From: Conus ventricosus
Lineage: Eukaryota; Mollusca; Gastropoda; Neogastropoda; Conidae
Assembly (NCBI GenBank): GCA_018398815.1
Contig: CM031600.1
Location: 53,044,757-53,108,756 of the forward strand
Direction: 5' to 3'
DNA: 64,000 nucleotides
This document shows, one piece after another, positions 24,111-33,749 of this stretch (within the stretch, counting starts at the first letter, position 1; each line of letters starts with the position of its first letter). The translations under genes and the position numbers were made by a program. The notes under the pieces were generated by a model. That model saw only the letters and a program-made list of their open reading frames with translations. It ran no database searches and was not told the DNA's origin.

Positions 24111-24749
24111 CTCATTCATCGAACAGCATTGAAAAAAAAACACCCAAACATTACAGTCTAATTACAAACATTCTAATTTGATCAAAATCATACCAGCACT
24201 TGTTTGTTTCCACATAATCTCAGTCCCTTCAAATGGTTAGATATATCTTCTTCTTCTTTACCTTTTTTTGTGGTAAATATACAAGCAAAGCCGAAAAACA
24301 GTAGCATGGAGAAAAAAAGTTTGTCCAATGACCATGACAATTTTAGAGTATAGAAAGCTTGTGAACCATTCTATAGAGAATGAAAATATACTGCAAGTCA
24401 AAAGAGCTGGGATTCCAAAAATATGAACTTTCTTGGAAAAAAGGAAATGGTACAGCAGCCATTGAATGTTAAAAGAGCAAAGACTTCTGAAGTTTGTTAT
24501 AATTCAATCAGTAAAAGGTAGCTTTCCCAACAATTCATAAGACTTCAAACAACTGAAGTCCCTCATGCAGCTAGCGAAGGGTTTTCACATTTATAACATA
24601 TATTTCCCCATTTTCTTCAAAAAAAAATTTCTCCAAATCTTTGCCAAGTCATTATTATAATGATGGAAGAATTGTTAGCCTGCACTTGTTTTCCCCCACC
24701 ACTTAATTGTTCAACAACTGAAGTCTGGTAGGAATACAGCCTTGTCCTG

Positions 24750-24822
24750 TACACACACAAACACACACACACACACCGTGCGCGCACACATATGCACACG
24801 CACACACACATACACACCACAC
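24750..24822. repeat. (CA)n microsatellite, interrupted
   Basis: CA tracts interrupted by ccgtgcgcgcacacatatg. Confidence 0.9.
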
Positions 24823-24879
24823 AGAAATGGAATAAATCTCCCAGTGAAGAACTTCTCAATAAAGACTGACTCCTTTTGA

Positions 24880-25602
24880 AATCTTTCTTCTTTTTTTTTC
24901 CTTTTGCTTGTTTCTTTTTGTCTTTCTCTCTCTCTGTATTTATTTTCCAATAAAAGACTCCTTCCCTTTAAATGAAAGACTTTTCTTTGCAACATTTCTG
25001 TGTCTGTCTGTACATGGTTTATCCCCAATAAACACTCCCTTCCTTTAAAGACTTTTCAAAAAAACATTTTCTTTCTGTCCATACTTATCTCCGAATGAAA
25101 CTCCCTTAAAAGACTTAGAAAAAATCTTTGTCTCTGTACAGTTTTGATTTATCTTGAAATAAAGATCCATTTCCTTCTGTCTCTGACCATATTTGTATCT
25201 TACACTAAAGACTCTCTACATATAAAAAGGTCTTCTTTTCTTTTCTTTTCCTTCTTTTCCCCCCACATTCCTGTCTTCGTCCATGTTGAATTATCTCCAA
25301 ATAAGGACGCCCTCCCTTGAAAGACCTTTCTTCTTTAAAAATTTCTGTCCCTGTCCATATTTATGTCCCAATAACACTCCCCCTTTTCAAAGACTTTTTT
25401 CTATAACATTCCTGTCCCTGTCCATATTTGTCTCCCAATAACACTCCCCCTTTTCAAAGACTTTTTTCTATAACATTCCTGTCCCTGTCCATATTTGTCT
25501 CTCAATAACACTCCCTCCCTTCAAAGACTTTTCTCTATAGCATTTCTATCCCTGTCCATATTTATCTCCAAATAATACTCCTTCCCTTCAAAGACTTTTC
25601 TC
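24880..25602 (+). repeat. About 66-bp minisatellite, part 1
   Basis: Repeated words are tttcaaagacttttctc, catttctgtccctgtcca and tctcccaataacactccctc. Copies are degenerate at the left and nearly identical at the right (25370-25600). The array is split by an inserted Penelope-like fragment at 25603-26111 and continues at 26112-26760. Confidence 0.9.
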
Positions 25603-26111
25603 TATAGCTTCAGTACAAGAACCCTATTGGAGTGCATTTTAACAGCCCCATGCACAAATACTCTTCTGCCAAAGTTGTTGCTGTCTGGCAGAATAAAGCC
25701 AGCATGACCAACCTATGGAAAATTCATGGAATCCTGGCTGATCATATGACTTGGCACCACAACACCAACAGGACTTAACATCAAGAAATAATTTCTTTCC
25801 TCCTCTCTCTCTCTCTTTCCCTTTTTCCCCCATGTTCCCTCCTCCTTCTCTCTCTCTTTAACTTCACTTTCCTTTTCCTTTCTCCTAACACATCTGATTT
25901 CTACTCAGCCCTGAAGCCACTTGCTTGAGTTTGCTATCACCATGATTTATGTTCACCTTTCCATCTTTTAAACTGCTATGTTCTCATAGTTCTTTACCAT
26001 TGAAAAAGGGTTTAAGGCCCAAAACTTTGGTTAATCTTTTCCTTGGATTACCTTTTCCACCCTGTTTTGTCATTGTGTAATCATGTGGTCAAATTCACCT
26101 TGCTGTTTTTC
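25603..26111 (+). mobile_element. 5'-truncated Penelope-like element inserted in a minisatellite
   Basis: The insert starts in the middle of a minisatellite unit and ends where the array resumes. Its left part encodes the end of a GIY-YIG-type protein (25623-25791). The right part is a non-coding 3' region that contains gaaaaagggtttaaggcccaaaac (about 26002-26025), a diverged version of the CTGAAGA-stem-GAAA motif. The layout (coding end, then a few hundred bases, then the motif) is the same as at 32172-32997, but the sequence is different enough to be another family. Confidence 0.65.
25623..25791 (+). pseudogene. C-terminus of Penelope-like GIY-YIG protein, frameshifted
   Basis: The frame from 25623 reads PIGVHFNSPMH ... 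KVVAVWQNK. After a frameshift near 25705-25730 it continues ESWLI ... LGTTTPTGLNIKK and TAA (25789-25791). This is the same order as the copy at 32162-32376 (HFN, VMALWQ, ESHLI, LGTLHPQGIN, stop). Such an ending is typical of the endonuclease domain after the reverse transcriptase of Penelope-like elements. Only about the last 55 residues remain, and an in-frame TGA adds to the damage. Confidence 0.65.
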
Positions 26112-26760
26112 TCTCTAGCATTTCTGTCCCTGTCCACATTTGTCTCCCAATAACACTCCCTCCCTTCAAAGACTTTTCTTCTATAACATTTCTGTCCCTG
26201 TCCACATTTGTCTCCCAATAACACTCCCTCCCTTCAAAGACTTTTCTTCTATAACATTTCTGTCCCTGTCCATGTTTGTCTCCCCAATAACACTCCCTCT
26301 TTTCAAAGACATTTTTCTATAACATTTCTGTCCCAGTCAATATTTGTCTCCCAATAACACTCCCTCCCTTCAAAGGCTCTTTTTTTTCATTTCTCTCTGT
26401 CCAGACAAATTTATTATATAATATATCCAAATAAACACTCCCTCCCTTAAATAACCCCCCCCCCCCCCCCCCCATCTGTCTCTGTCCTCATTTATCTTCC
26501 CAAAGGCATCCCTCCCTTCAAAGACTTAATATTCTTCACCTTCAAATATCTTCTTTTTTTTTTTTTAAGAAACCTAACACTTCTACATTTATCTCCCAAT
26601 AAACACTCCCTTCAAAGATTTGTTGTTTAAACTTTTCAGTCTCTGTCCATACTTTGATTTTGATTTATCTCCCAATAAATGCCCTCCCACCCCCAACTAT
26701 TTTTCCTTTTTAACATTTCTGCCTCTATTTGTCTTTGATTTTTTTTCTCAAGAGGAGTTC
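26112..26760 (+). repeat. About 66-bp minisatellite, part 2
   Basis: Resumes the array at 24880-25602, with several nearly identical units (26112-26370), then more degenerate ones with a poly-C run (26455-26473). Confidence 0.9.
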
Positions 26761-26910
26761 CTTTTCTTATTTATATAAAAAAAAAGATTCTATGATAAAC
26801 AGCTTGTGAGAACTAGTATCGCAGATTCTGTATGTTATTTTTATTCATTTATTCATCAATTTATTCGTTTACTAAATTTCTTTTTTGCAGTGAGGTAATA
26901 TTTCCCTATT

Positions 26911-26914
<4 letters not shown>

Positions 26915-26960
<46 letters not shown>

Positions 26961-26961
26961 T
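26915..26961. repeat. (CT)n(CA)n microsatellite
   Basis: A tctctc tract passing directly into cacaca. Confidence 0.9.
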
Positions 26962-27208
26962 GTGATTTTCAAAATGTATAACCACATCTTGAGAATGATT
27001 TCCAAGCTCTCCAAATGTTCACATTACTGGACATTTTCAGGGAAAGACAATCCCTGTATATTCCACATGCTCAGTTGCCAATTTCAACTCTGTCAACATA
27101 ACGATTCTGTTCCAACCATCCTCATTCATCATAAAAAAAGGTGATTAATCAAACTCACAAAGCGTAAGTTTTGTTTATTTCAAATGGGAACTTAAAGTAA
27201 AATTTACA

Positions 27209-27270
<62 letters not shown>

Positions 27271-27303
27271 GCACACGCACACCAACAACATTCTGATGCA
27301 GCA

Positions 27304-27366
<63 letters not shown>
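27209..27366. repeat. Two (CA)n tracts separated by a duplicated 22-bp word
   Basis: Each CA tract is followed by the words aacattctgatgcagcagac (27288-27305 and 27367-27387). So a CA tract plus its right flank has been tandemly duplicated. Confidence 0.95.
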
Positions 27367-27367
<1 letters not shown>

Positions 27368-27481
27368 AACATTCTGATGCAGCAGACAACTGGATCCCTG
27401 TGGAATATTCAATCCCGATTTTAATTTACTTCAAACAAACAAACAAATAAACACCCTTTCTCAAGTCATTGTCTACTGCAC

Positions 27482-27606
27482 CTCTCTCTCAGCCAGCTCC
27501 TTCTTGATGACCAGGAAGGACAGCTGCTCCTCCTCCCCCTCCTCTCTGGCCTGCTTCATGTGTCTGTTGATGATGCTCACGTCCTCCTCCACCTGACCCA
27601 GGTACG
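27482..27606 (-). CDS. Coiled-coil exon of an unidentified minus-strand gene
   Basis: The acceptor TGTTGCAG (27607-27614) opens in phase 1 with CG, followed by 41 codons: YLGQVEEDVSIINRHM, then KQAREEGEEEQL, then SFLVIKKELAERE. The exon ends at an AG/GTGCAG donor (GT at 27480-27481) in phase 0. If the donor is not used, the frame stops after EVQ at 27473-27475. The residues are acidic and basic with hydrophobic spacing expected of a long helix. The GC-rich third positions stand out from the AT-rich surroundings, which supports real coding. The preceding exon may be 60228-60324, whose phase-1 end fits. No family is recognised. Confidence 0.65.
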
Positions 27607-28300
27607 CTGCAACACATCATCCACAGCACTGCTCAACACACAGCTCAACACAACCTGCTGACTGCAACACATTATCCACAGCACTGCTCAACACACAGCT
27701 CAACACACCCTGCTGACTGCAACACATCATCCACAGCACTGCTCAACACACAGCTCCACACACCCTGCTGACTGCAACACATTATCCACAGCAGCACTGC
27801 TCCACACACCCTGCTGACTGCAACACATTATCCACAGCACTGATGAACACACCCTGCTGACTGCAACACACCATCCACAGCACACCCTGCTGACTGCAAC
27901 ACACCATCCACAGCACTGCTCCACACACCCTGCTGACTGCAACACATCATCCACAGCACTGATGAACACACCCTGCTGACTGCAACACACCATCCACAGC
28001 ACACCCTGCTGACTGCAACACATTATCCACAGCACTGCTCAACACACCCTGCTGACTGCAACACATCATCCACAGCACTGCTCAACACACCCTGCTGACT
28101 GCAACACACCATCCACAGCACACCCTGCTGACTGCAACACACCATCCACAACCCTGTTCAACACACCCTGCTGACTGCAACACATCATCCACAGCACTGC
28201 TCCACACACCACTGCTGACTGCAACACACCATCCACAACCCTGTTCAACAACCTCTTCTGACTGCAACACATCATCCACAGCACTGCTCAACACACCTGG
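27607..28300 (+). repeat. Minisatellite with 43-bp and shorter variant units
   Basis: Units are built from cacaccctgctgactgcaac, acatcatccacagcactg and ctcaa/ctcca/gatgaa variants in mixed order, around 17 units. It starts right at the splice acceptor of the exon at 27482-27606, so the repeat lies at the intron's 3' edge. The minus-strand frames rich in CCG and QSAG words are artefacts. Confidence 0.95.
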
Positions 28301-29467
28301 TGATGTGTTCTGCTGAAGCTCATTACATGAGGCTACAGGGTCTGGAGTTGGAACATGTGTGGTGAGAAGTTAGATGCCTGAAATGTCAACTAGACACTTC
28401 TTCTCTTTCTGTCATAGCTCCAGTCACCTTTCACTGCCAATACTCCCACGTGCTTGTATTATATTTCATCCCATAACGTCACTGTAACAACAGACTTTCC
28501 TGTGTGAAATTCTGACTGCTGTAGCTAAGTGCATCATAATCGTATCCGCCAGACATCCCCCTCTTCTTTTTGTGTGTGTTTTTTTTGTTCCTGCATTTAT
28601 TTTTTGTTGATCTATCAATTAGCTTTTTCAATAGATTTGGGCCAGACAAAAAGTCTGTTATATTTTTTTATTTTTTAATATGTGCTAAAAGCATGCTACA
28701 CAGAGGATAGGTCTCCATTCCTCATCCCATATCTGATCCCAGCTCCCCAATAAACAGAAAGGGGTTCGTAGCATTGTCATTCCTTTCTATCAGCAACCTT
28801 TTACCACATGTGTAAATGTATGTAGTACCATTTCTAACACCCTCCTTTAGACAGTCGTTTTATATTTTTCTGTTAGATTCAGGAAAAAAAATCAAAAGTT
28901 AAAAATATTTTTAAAAGAAAAATTTTATTGTATGTGCAGTTATATTTTATGCATACAAACACACACACACACACACACACACACGTGAATAAACTTGAAA
29001 CACAGAAATGCAGAGATGGAAGGGGGGGGGGGGGGGGGGGGTGAGAGAAAGGGGAAAAAATGAATAGGGAAGAGAAGGATCAGCTGAGAAATGGAACAAA
29101 AGAATAAGAGGGAAAGAAAAAAAAATGAAGATGGGAGTGGATAACATCCCCAGCTTGGGCGGGCGAGGAAGGGGGAAGCAAGCAAGATGGAAGTTAATCC
29201 AGATCCTTGCTGGGGGACAGGCACAAAGAGCGTGGAGCCTTGGAGAACAGCAGCAGGAAGCAATCACACATGCTTCTTGATTAAATGAACAGCCTCCTGC
29301 TTACCAACACATATAAACAATTTTTTAAAAAACAACAAATTGTTCCTGCTATACCAAGCTCAGTCTCTCTATTAAACAACTCTTGGCCATGGAACAAAAA
29401 ACAGCACGATTTGAAGGTAAAGCAGCAAGACAAAAAGGAGAAGCTGAAAAAAGAGGGCGAAATATGA
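28301..29467. other. Intron sequence without recognised gene
   Basis: Holds a (CA)n tract (28960-28984) and a G-run (29022-29041). Frames over the purine/pyrimidine-rich part (28940-29267) are compositional. Confidence 0.45.
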
Positions 29468-29760
29468 GAGGTAAGGTAAGGTAATGTTGTTTATAGCCCA
29501 GCCGACTGCAAAGGGCCATATCAGGGCTGTCACCACTTAAAATCAACTCACAAGTCATCACCAAAAATTAAATAAATAAAAGAATAAAAAATAAGAAAAT
29601 AAAACATTCACACATCTCTTTAAAATACACTTTCTAAAAACGCACCAGAAACTTCTCAAAAATATTTCATCCGTAAAATTTGAGATCAGATGAAAAATGT
29701 TAATTTCCCTCAGAAACTCAAAGATCACGTCAGGTGGGACATCTCTTCATGGAGTCTGCC
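29468..29760 (-). mobile_element. 5'-truncated copy of the 35.6-41.7 kb LINE (3' end)
   Basis: Plus-strand sequence aatgttgtttatagcccagc ... gggctgtcaccac ... acgcaccagaaacttct ... gggacatctcttcatgga parallels 35638-35930. It holds the last codons of ORF2 and the 3' UTR in minus orientation. The 3' tip is GGTAA repeats (ggtaaggtaaggtaatg) where other copies have GATAA. The left part of the element is missing, as is usual for target-primed LINE insertion. Confidence 0.85.
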
Positions 29761-29970
29761 AAAAAAAAAAAAAAGAGAAAAAAAGGAGAAGAAAGAAGGA
29801 AAAGAAGAATAAAATGAAGCGGACAAGGACAGGTGAGAAAGCAAGTCACATGACAAGACAGAATCTGAAAACACTTGAAAATACATAAAGAAAAAAAGAA
29901 CAGCTAGAAAACAGGAAAAGACAGATGACAATGATAAAATTGTGCATACTGACATTCTGTAATACAATGA

Positions 29971-30048
29971 AACTGCTCATAAGATAAGATAATGTTGCTT
30001 ATAGCCCAGCCGACCGCAAGGGGCCACATCAGGGCTGTAACTGCTCAT
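29971..30048 (-). mobile_element. 58-bp severely truncated LINE copy with target-site duplication
   Basis: 29981-30038 is only the terminal 58 bases of the same LINE family (GATAA repeats, then gttgcttatagcccagccga). It is bounded by aactgctcat at 29971-29980 and again at 30039-30048. The duplication marks it as a genuine insertion, one of the shortest that could still be recognised. Confidence 0.85.
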
Positions 30049-30299
30049 AAACACAAACTCATAGGAGGAAGCTGTCGTTGACAGTGTTGTGAGGGGAAAG
30101 ATGTGGAAGAACTAAAAAAAAAAACCCGACAAAAGGTTTTACAGGAAAACACCACCAATAAGATAGTAATGTTAAGAATGAGTATGCGTATCTGCGCGCG
30201 CTTGCAAGCGAGTGTGCATGTGTGTATTTGTATGCGTAAAACATAACTCTGAATATTGAATGAAATTTTTCTTTTTAAAAGTTTCAGCTTATTTTATGA

Positions 30300-30557
30300 A
30301 GGTGTGTATGTGTGTGAACATGTGTGTGTGCATGTGTATGTGTTGTCATGTGCATATGTGTACATGAATACGTGCATGTACAAAACAGAACTTTCCAGAC
30401 AATGATTTTAGTGTGTTTTTTCAAGACAAAAAGTCTTTACCCCATTTTGTGCATGTGTTGTATGTGCGTGCGTGTGTGCGTGCGTGCGTGTGATGTGTGT
30501 GTGTGTGTGTATGTGTGTTCTATGTGTGTGTTCTGTGTGTGTGTGTGTGTGTGTGTG

Positions 30558-30595
<38 letters not shown>

Positions 30596-30626
30596 TGGTG
30601 TGTGTGTGTGTGTGTTGTGTGTGAGC
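30300..30626. repeat. Compound (TG)n microsatellite
   Basis: TG tracts with TGC, TTC and GGTG interruptions. The frames of alternating VC or HT residues are artefacts. Confidence 0.95.
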
Positions 30627-30639
30627 GTGCATACACATG

Positions 30640-31110
30640 AACACAGTTTTCTTTTCAGGCTTACTTTGGTTTGAAAAAAAAGGGGCAAGACTCTTCTACC
30701 CCATTTTGTTCTTTAAATCTTTTTTTTTTTTTTCATACAACCGTGCTGCTTGCCCACTCCATTTAAGTGCTGAAAAGTTGAAAGCAAACTATGGCCAGTC
30801 AGATTTAGATGGTGAAAGGGTATCAGAAGGAGATTCCTTTTTACACACAACAAAACCCATTTACAGAAATCAACGTTTGGTGAGTCACTCACTCAATCTA
30901 ACACGAAGAGCTTCTTCAAATTAGAAAGACTGATTAAGAAAAAAGTCAACTTCTGTTGAGCTAATTCCTCAATTCAATCATGAAATCAAGACATTGCAAG
31001 GATACACAAATCTACTAGGGCATCCCCAAATCAAAATAAACAGTCAGATCTAGTTGCGAAGTGAGGCGACTGCAGGCGCAAATCTAAACACATTTGAAAA
31101 AAACTATTTC
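30640..31110. other. No gene seen
   Basis: AT-rich intron sequence with a T-run at about 30719-30733. Confidence 0.4.
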
Positions 31111-31112
31111 TA

Positions 31113-31258
31113 CAGCTCCGCCCAAAAAACATTGACAAACGGAATCACAAGACAAAACACGACATGTTGCGACCTCTTAGGTCTTCTTCAGGCAAGATAC
31201 AATGCGTCATGTTTTGTCTTGTGATTCGTTCGTCAACGTTTTTTTGGCGGAGCTTTAG
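31113..31258 (-). mobile_element. Hairpin of Penelope-like 3'-end sequence
   Basis: The left arm (agctccgcccaaaaaac…, 31114-31165) and right arm (…gtttttttggcggagct, about 31205-31255) are inverted copies with a few mismatches. The spacer holds the CTGAAGA...GCAA motif on the minus strand (31167-31191), where GAAA is changed to GCAA. Each arm matches the sequence that follows the motif at 17989-18040. It is a small head-to-head version of the large palindrome next door. Confidence 0.75.
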
Positions 31259-31952
31259 CAATAATTTTTCAAATAAAGAGACTTTATTAAGTCAGCACTA
31301 ACAAATCTTCATATCTGATGAATGTCCGACCTTATGATTCTGGATTAGGAATAGAGTTTGTTTAGAACTTACCGCCAATGACATTGACAAAGCACAAGAC
31401 AAGACACGATGCATTTCAACCACTTGGGTCTTCTTCAGGCGAAAAAATAAATCACATTTAACATGTGGGACAGTACAAACAACGAAAAACGAAAAAAGAA
31501 TGAAAAATGACTTATCCGTTCTTGTCCATGTGTTTGGTGGGCGGAAATGACATGCGGCCAGGGGGATTATGGGAGAGGAAACGGAGGGGGGGGGGGGGGG
31601 GGGGGGGTTGCATCAGGGGAGGTGTGTGTGTGTGATATGATAGGGTTGTGTGTCCAGTTTATTGGGATGGTGTGATATCTTTGTGATGGTTGTGGTAATG
31701 GTGGATTGATAATAATGGTAAGGGAAAAAAAAAAAAAAAAAAGGGGGGGGGTGGGGGGGTGGGGGATTTAAGGGGAAGGATAATACAAAACTAAGATTAA
31801 ATAGATGGAGGGTTGCTGTAACTACTGTATGAAGTGAGTGAAGGGGATGTGGTGGTGGTGTATGTAAGTGGTGTGTGTATGTGTGTGTGTATGTGTGTGT
31901 GTTGGTAGGGGATTTTGCCAACTGGTGTGGAAGAGGTGGTATGTGTGTTTGG

Positions 31953-32203
31953 TTATTGTTGGATATTGATGCCTTGGGGGTGTAGTGTACCCAGTTTGGC
32001 AATGAGATGGGATTCTTGAGTTGTGCGTTCAAAGCTGTCACTCTGTGACTGCCAGAGTGCCATGACTTTGACATGGTCGATGTTGTGTTGGGTGTGGTTG
32101 AAGTGTAGGGCGACGGGTTTGGGTCGGTGGTGGCGGATATCGGCCAGGTGTTCAGAGATGCGTGTTTCGAGTCTCTGAACACCTGGCCGATATCCGCCAC
32201 CAC
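31953..32203 (-). pseudogene. Penelope-like GIY-YIG protein C-terminus, left arm
   Basis: The minus-strand mirror of the right-arm fragment. It contains the reading that ends GTLHPQGINIQQ with a stop at 31953-31955 and has the same frameshift after HFN. It differs from the right arm by at least one substitution (a T for C in the GGGCAC/GGGTAC triplets). Confidence 0.65.
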
Positions 32204-32376
32204 CGACCCAAACCCGTCGCCCTACACTTCAACACACCCAACACAACATCGACCATGTCAAAGTCATGGCACTCTGGCAGTCACAGAGTGACAGCTTTGA
32301 ACGCACAACTCAAGAATCCCATCTCATTGCCAAACTGGGCACACTACACCCCCAAGGCATCAATATCCAACAATAA
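32162..32376 (+). pseudogene. Penelope-like GIY-YIG protein C-terminus, right arm
   Basis: The frame from 32162 reads RVSEHLADIRHHRPKPVALHFN. It shifts by one base near 32235 and continues VKVMALWQ, SDSFERTTQESHLIAKLG, TLHPQGINIQQ to TAA (32374-32376). The closing F/L-x-TL-x-P-x-GIN pattern is the hallmark end of the GIY-YIG endonuclease domain that follows the reverse transcriptase in Penelope-like elements. The catalytic GIY-YIG residues and the whole reverse transcriptase are missing. Confidence 0.7.
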
Positions 32377-32578
32377 CCAAACACACATACTCACCTCTTC
32401 CACACCAGTTGGCAAAATCCCCTACCAACACACACACATACACACACACATACACACACACTTACATACACCACACCACATCCCCTTCACTCACTTCATT
32501 ACAGTAGTTACAGCAACCCTCCATCTATTTAATCTTAGTTTTGTATTATCCTTCCCTTAAATCCCCCCCCCCCACCCA

Positions 32579-32612
<34 letters not shown>

Positions 32613-32997
32613 CCCCCTTACCATTATTATCAATCCACCATTACCACAACCATCACAAAGATATCACACCATCCCAATAAACTGGACACACAACCCTATC
32701 ATATCACACACACACACCTCCCTGACGCAACCCCCCCCCCCCCCCCCCCCCCTCGTTTCCTCTCCCATAATCCCCTGGCCGCATGTCATTTCCGCCCACC
32801 AAACACATGGACAAGAACGGATAAGTCATTTTTCATTCTTTTTTCGTTTTTCGTTGTTTTGTACTGTCCCACATGTTAAATGTGATTTATTTTTTCGCCT
32901 GAAGAAGACCCAAGTGGTTGAAATGCATCGTGTCTGTCTTGTGCTTTGTTTGTCAATGTCATTGGCGGTAAGTTCTAAACAAACTCTATTCCTAATC

Positions 32998-33366
32998 TTG
33001 CTTCGTTCGCCGCCGTCAGTCACTCCATTTTGAAATCTTATGATTCTGAATAAGTATGTTCAGGTACTAAAAACACACATGAACACAACAAACATTAAAT
33101 TCAGTGTGAGAACATCCATCTGTAATGAGCCCAAAGTTTATGCAGGGTGAGTGAGAGTAATTAGAGGACGGGAAAGGGTGAAAGGAGGTGGGGTGAGCAT
33201 GAGTGAAGAAGAACTGGGAAAAAAAAGCCTGAATGAGATGTCTTGTCTCGACATCATGTTAACTATCAGTGAAAAAGGGGAGAGGGTGGGAGTAAAAAGA
33301 TATAAACCCAAAATGAGCAAAACAGTAATAAGTAGGCTCAAGGAAACACACAACACACACACACAC

Positions 33367-33415
<49 letters not shown>

Positions 33416-33747
33416 AGCTTCTTTACCGTGTTCATGGAAAAGAAATAAGAAGACTGACCCACTGAAAATCTGCTTACTATAATCTCATATTTACTATTTC
33501 TAAAGACAGCAGGAAAGAAATTCTCCTAACTCAGGAGTATCGTAAAAGGTTTGTTTTAGTTTGGATGTGATCCATTCTTGCCAAGTGACTTTCTTCATAC
33601 AGCACAACTTCAGATAACAATAAGCAAATACTACAAACAGAAGAAAAAATGATCACAACAGATGAACACTTTTATCCTTTCTTTAAATGGATGAACAACA
33701 CACAAACTATGTCACATGAGAATATGCACAGTGATTTTTCTAAAGAT
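32998..33747. other. Intron sequence with (CA)n microsatellite, no gene
   Basis: The CA tract lies at 33348-33411. The rest is AT-rich with no supported exon. Confidence 0.5.
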
Positions 33748-33749
33748 AC

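Larger units (their letters stand above)
31343..32997. mobile_element. 1.65 kb palindrome of two head-to-head Penelope-like element 3' ends
   Basis: The left arm 31343-32158 (816 bases) and right arm 32172-32997 (826 bases) are inverted copies around a 13-base spacer (32159-32171). Differences are a few substitutions and length changes in homopolymers (G-run 31587-31607 against C-run about 32727-32751; A-run against T-run). Each arm reads outward: end of a GIY-YIG-type protein, stop, about 520 bases of 3' region, then the CTGAAGA-stem-GAAA motif (31414-31438 minus; 32899-32923 plus) and a terminal tail. Penelope-like elements are known for 5' truncation and for tandem or inverted partial copies. 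A foldback assembly artefact is less likely because the two arms are not identical. Confidence 0.85.

Noticed and set aside
27727..28294. Minus-strand Cys-rich ORFs with QSAGC and MCCSQ repeats
   Set aside because: Translation of the 43-bp minisatellite; no start or splice context.
27607..28300. CRISPR-like appearance of regularly spaced repeats
   Set aside because: The intervening pieces are themselves repeats, there are no unique spacers, and the DNA is animal.
29697..29967. Lys-rich and Ser/Phe-rich ORFs
   Set aside because: They come from an A/G-rich tract next to the truncated LINE copy.
32541..32879. Proline/phenylalanine-rich ORF inside the palindrome
   Set aside because: It spans T- and C-homopolymers in the 3' non-coding part of the Penelope-like copy, after the natural stop at 32376.
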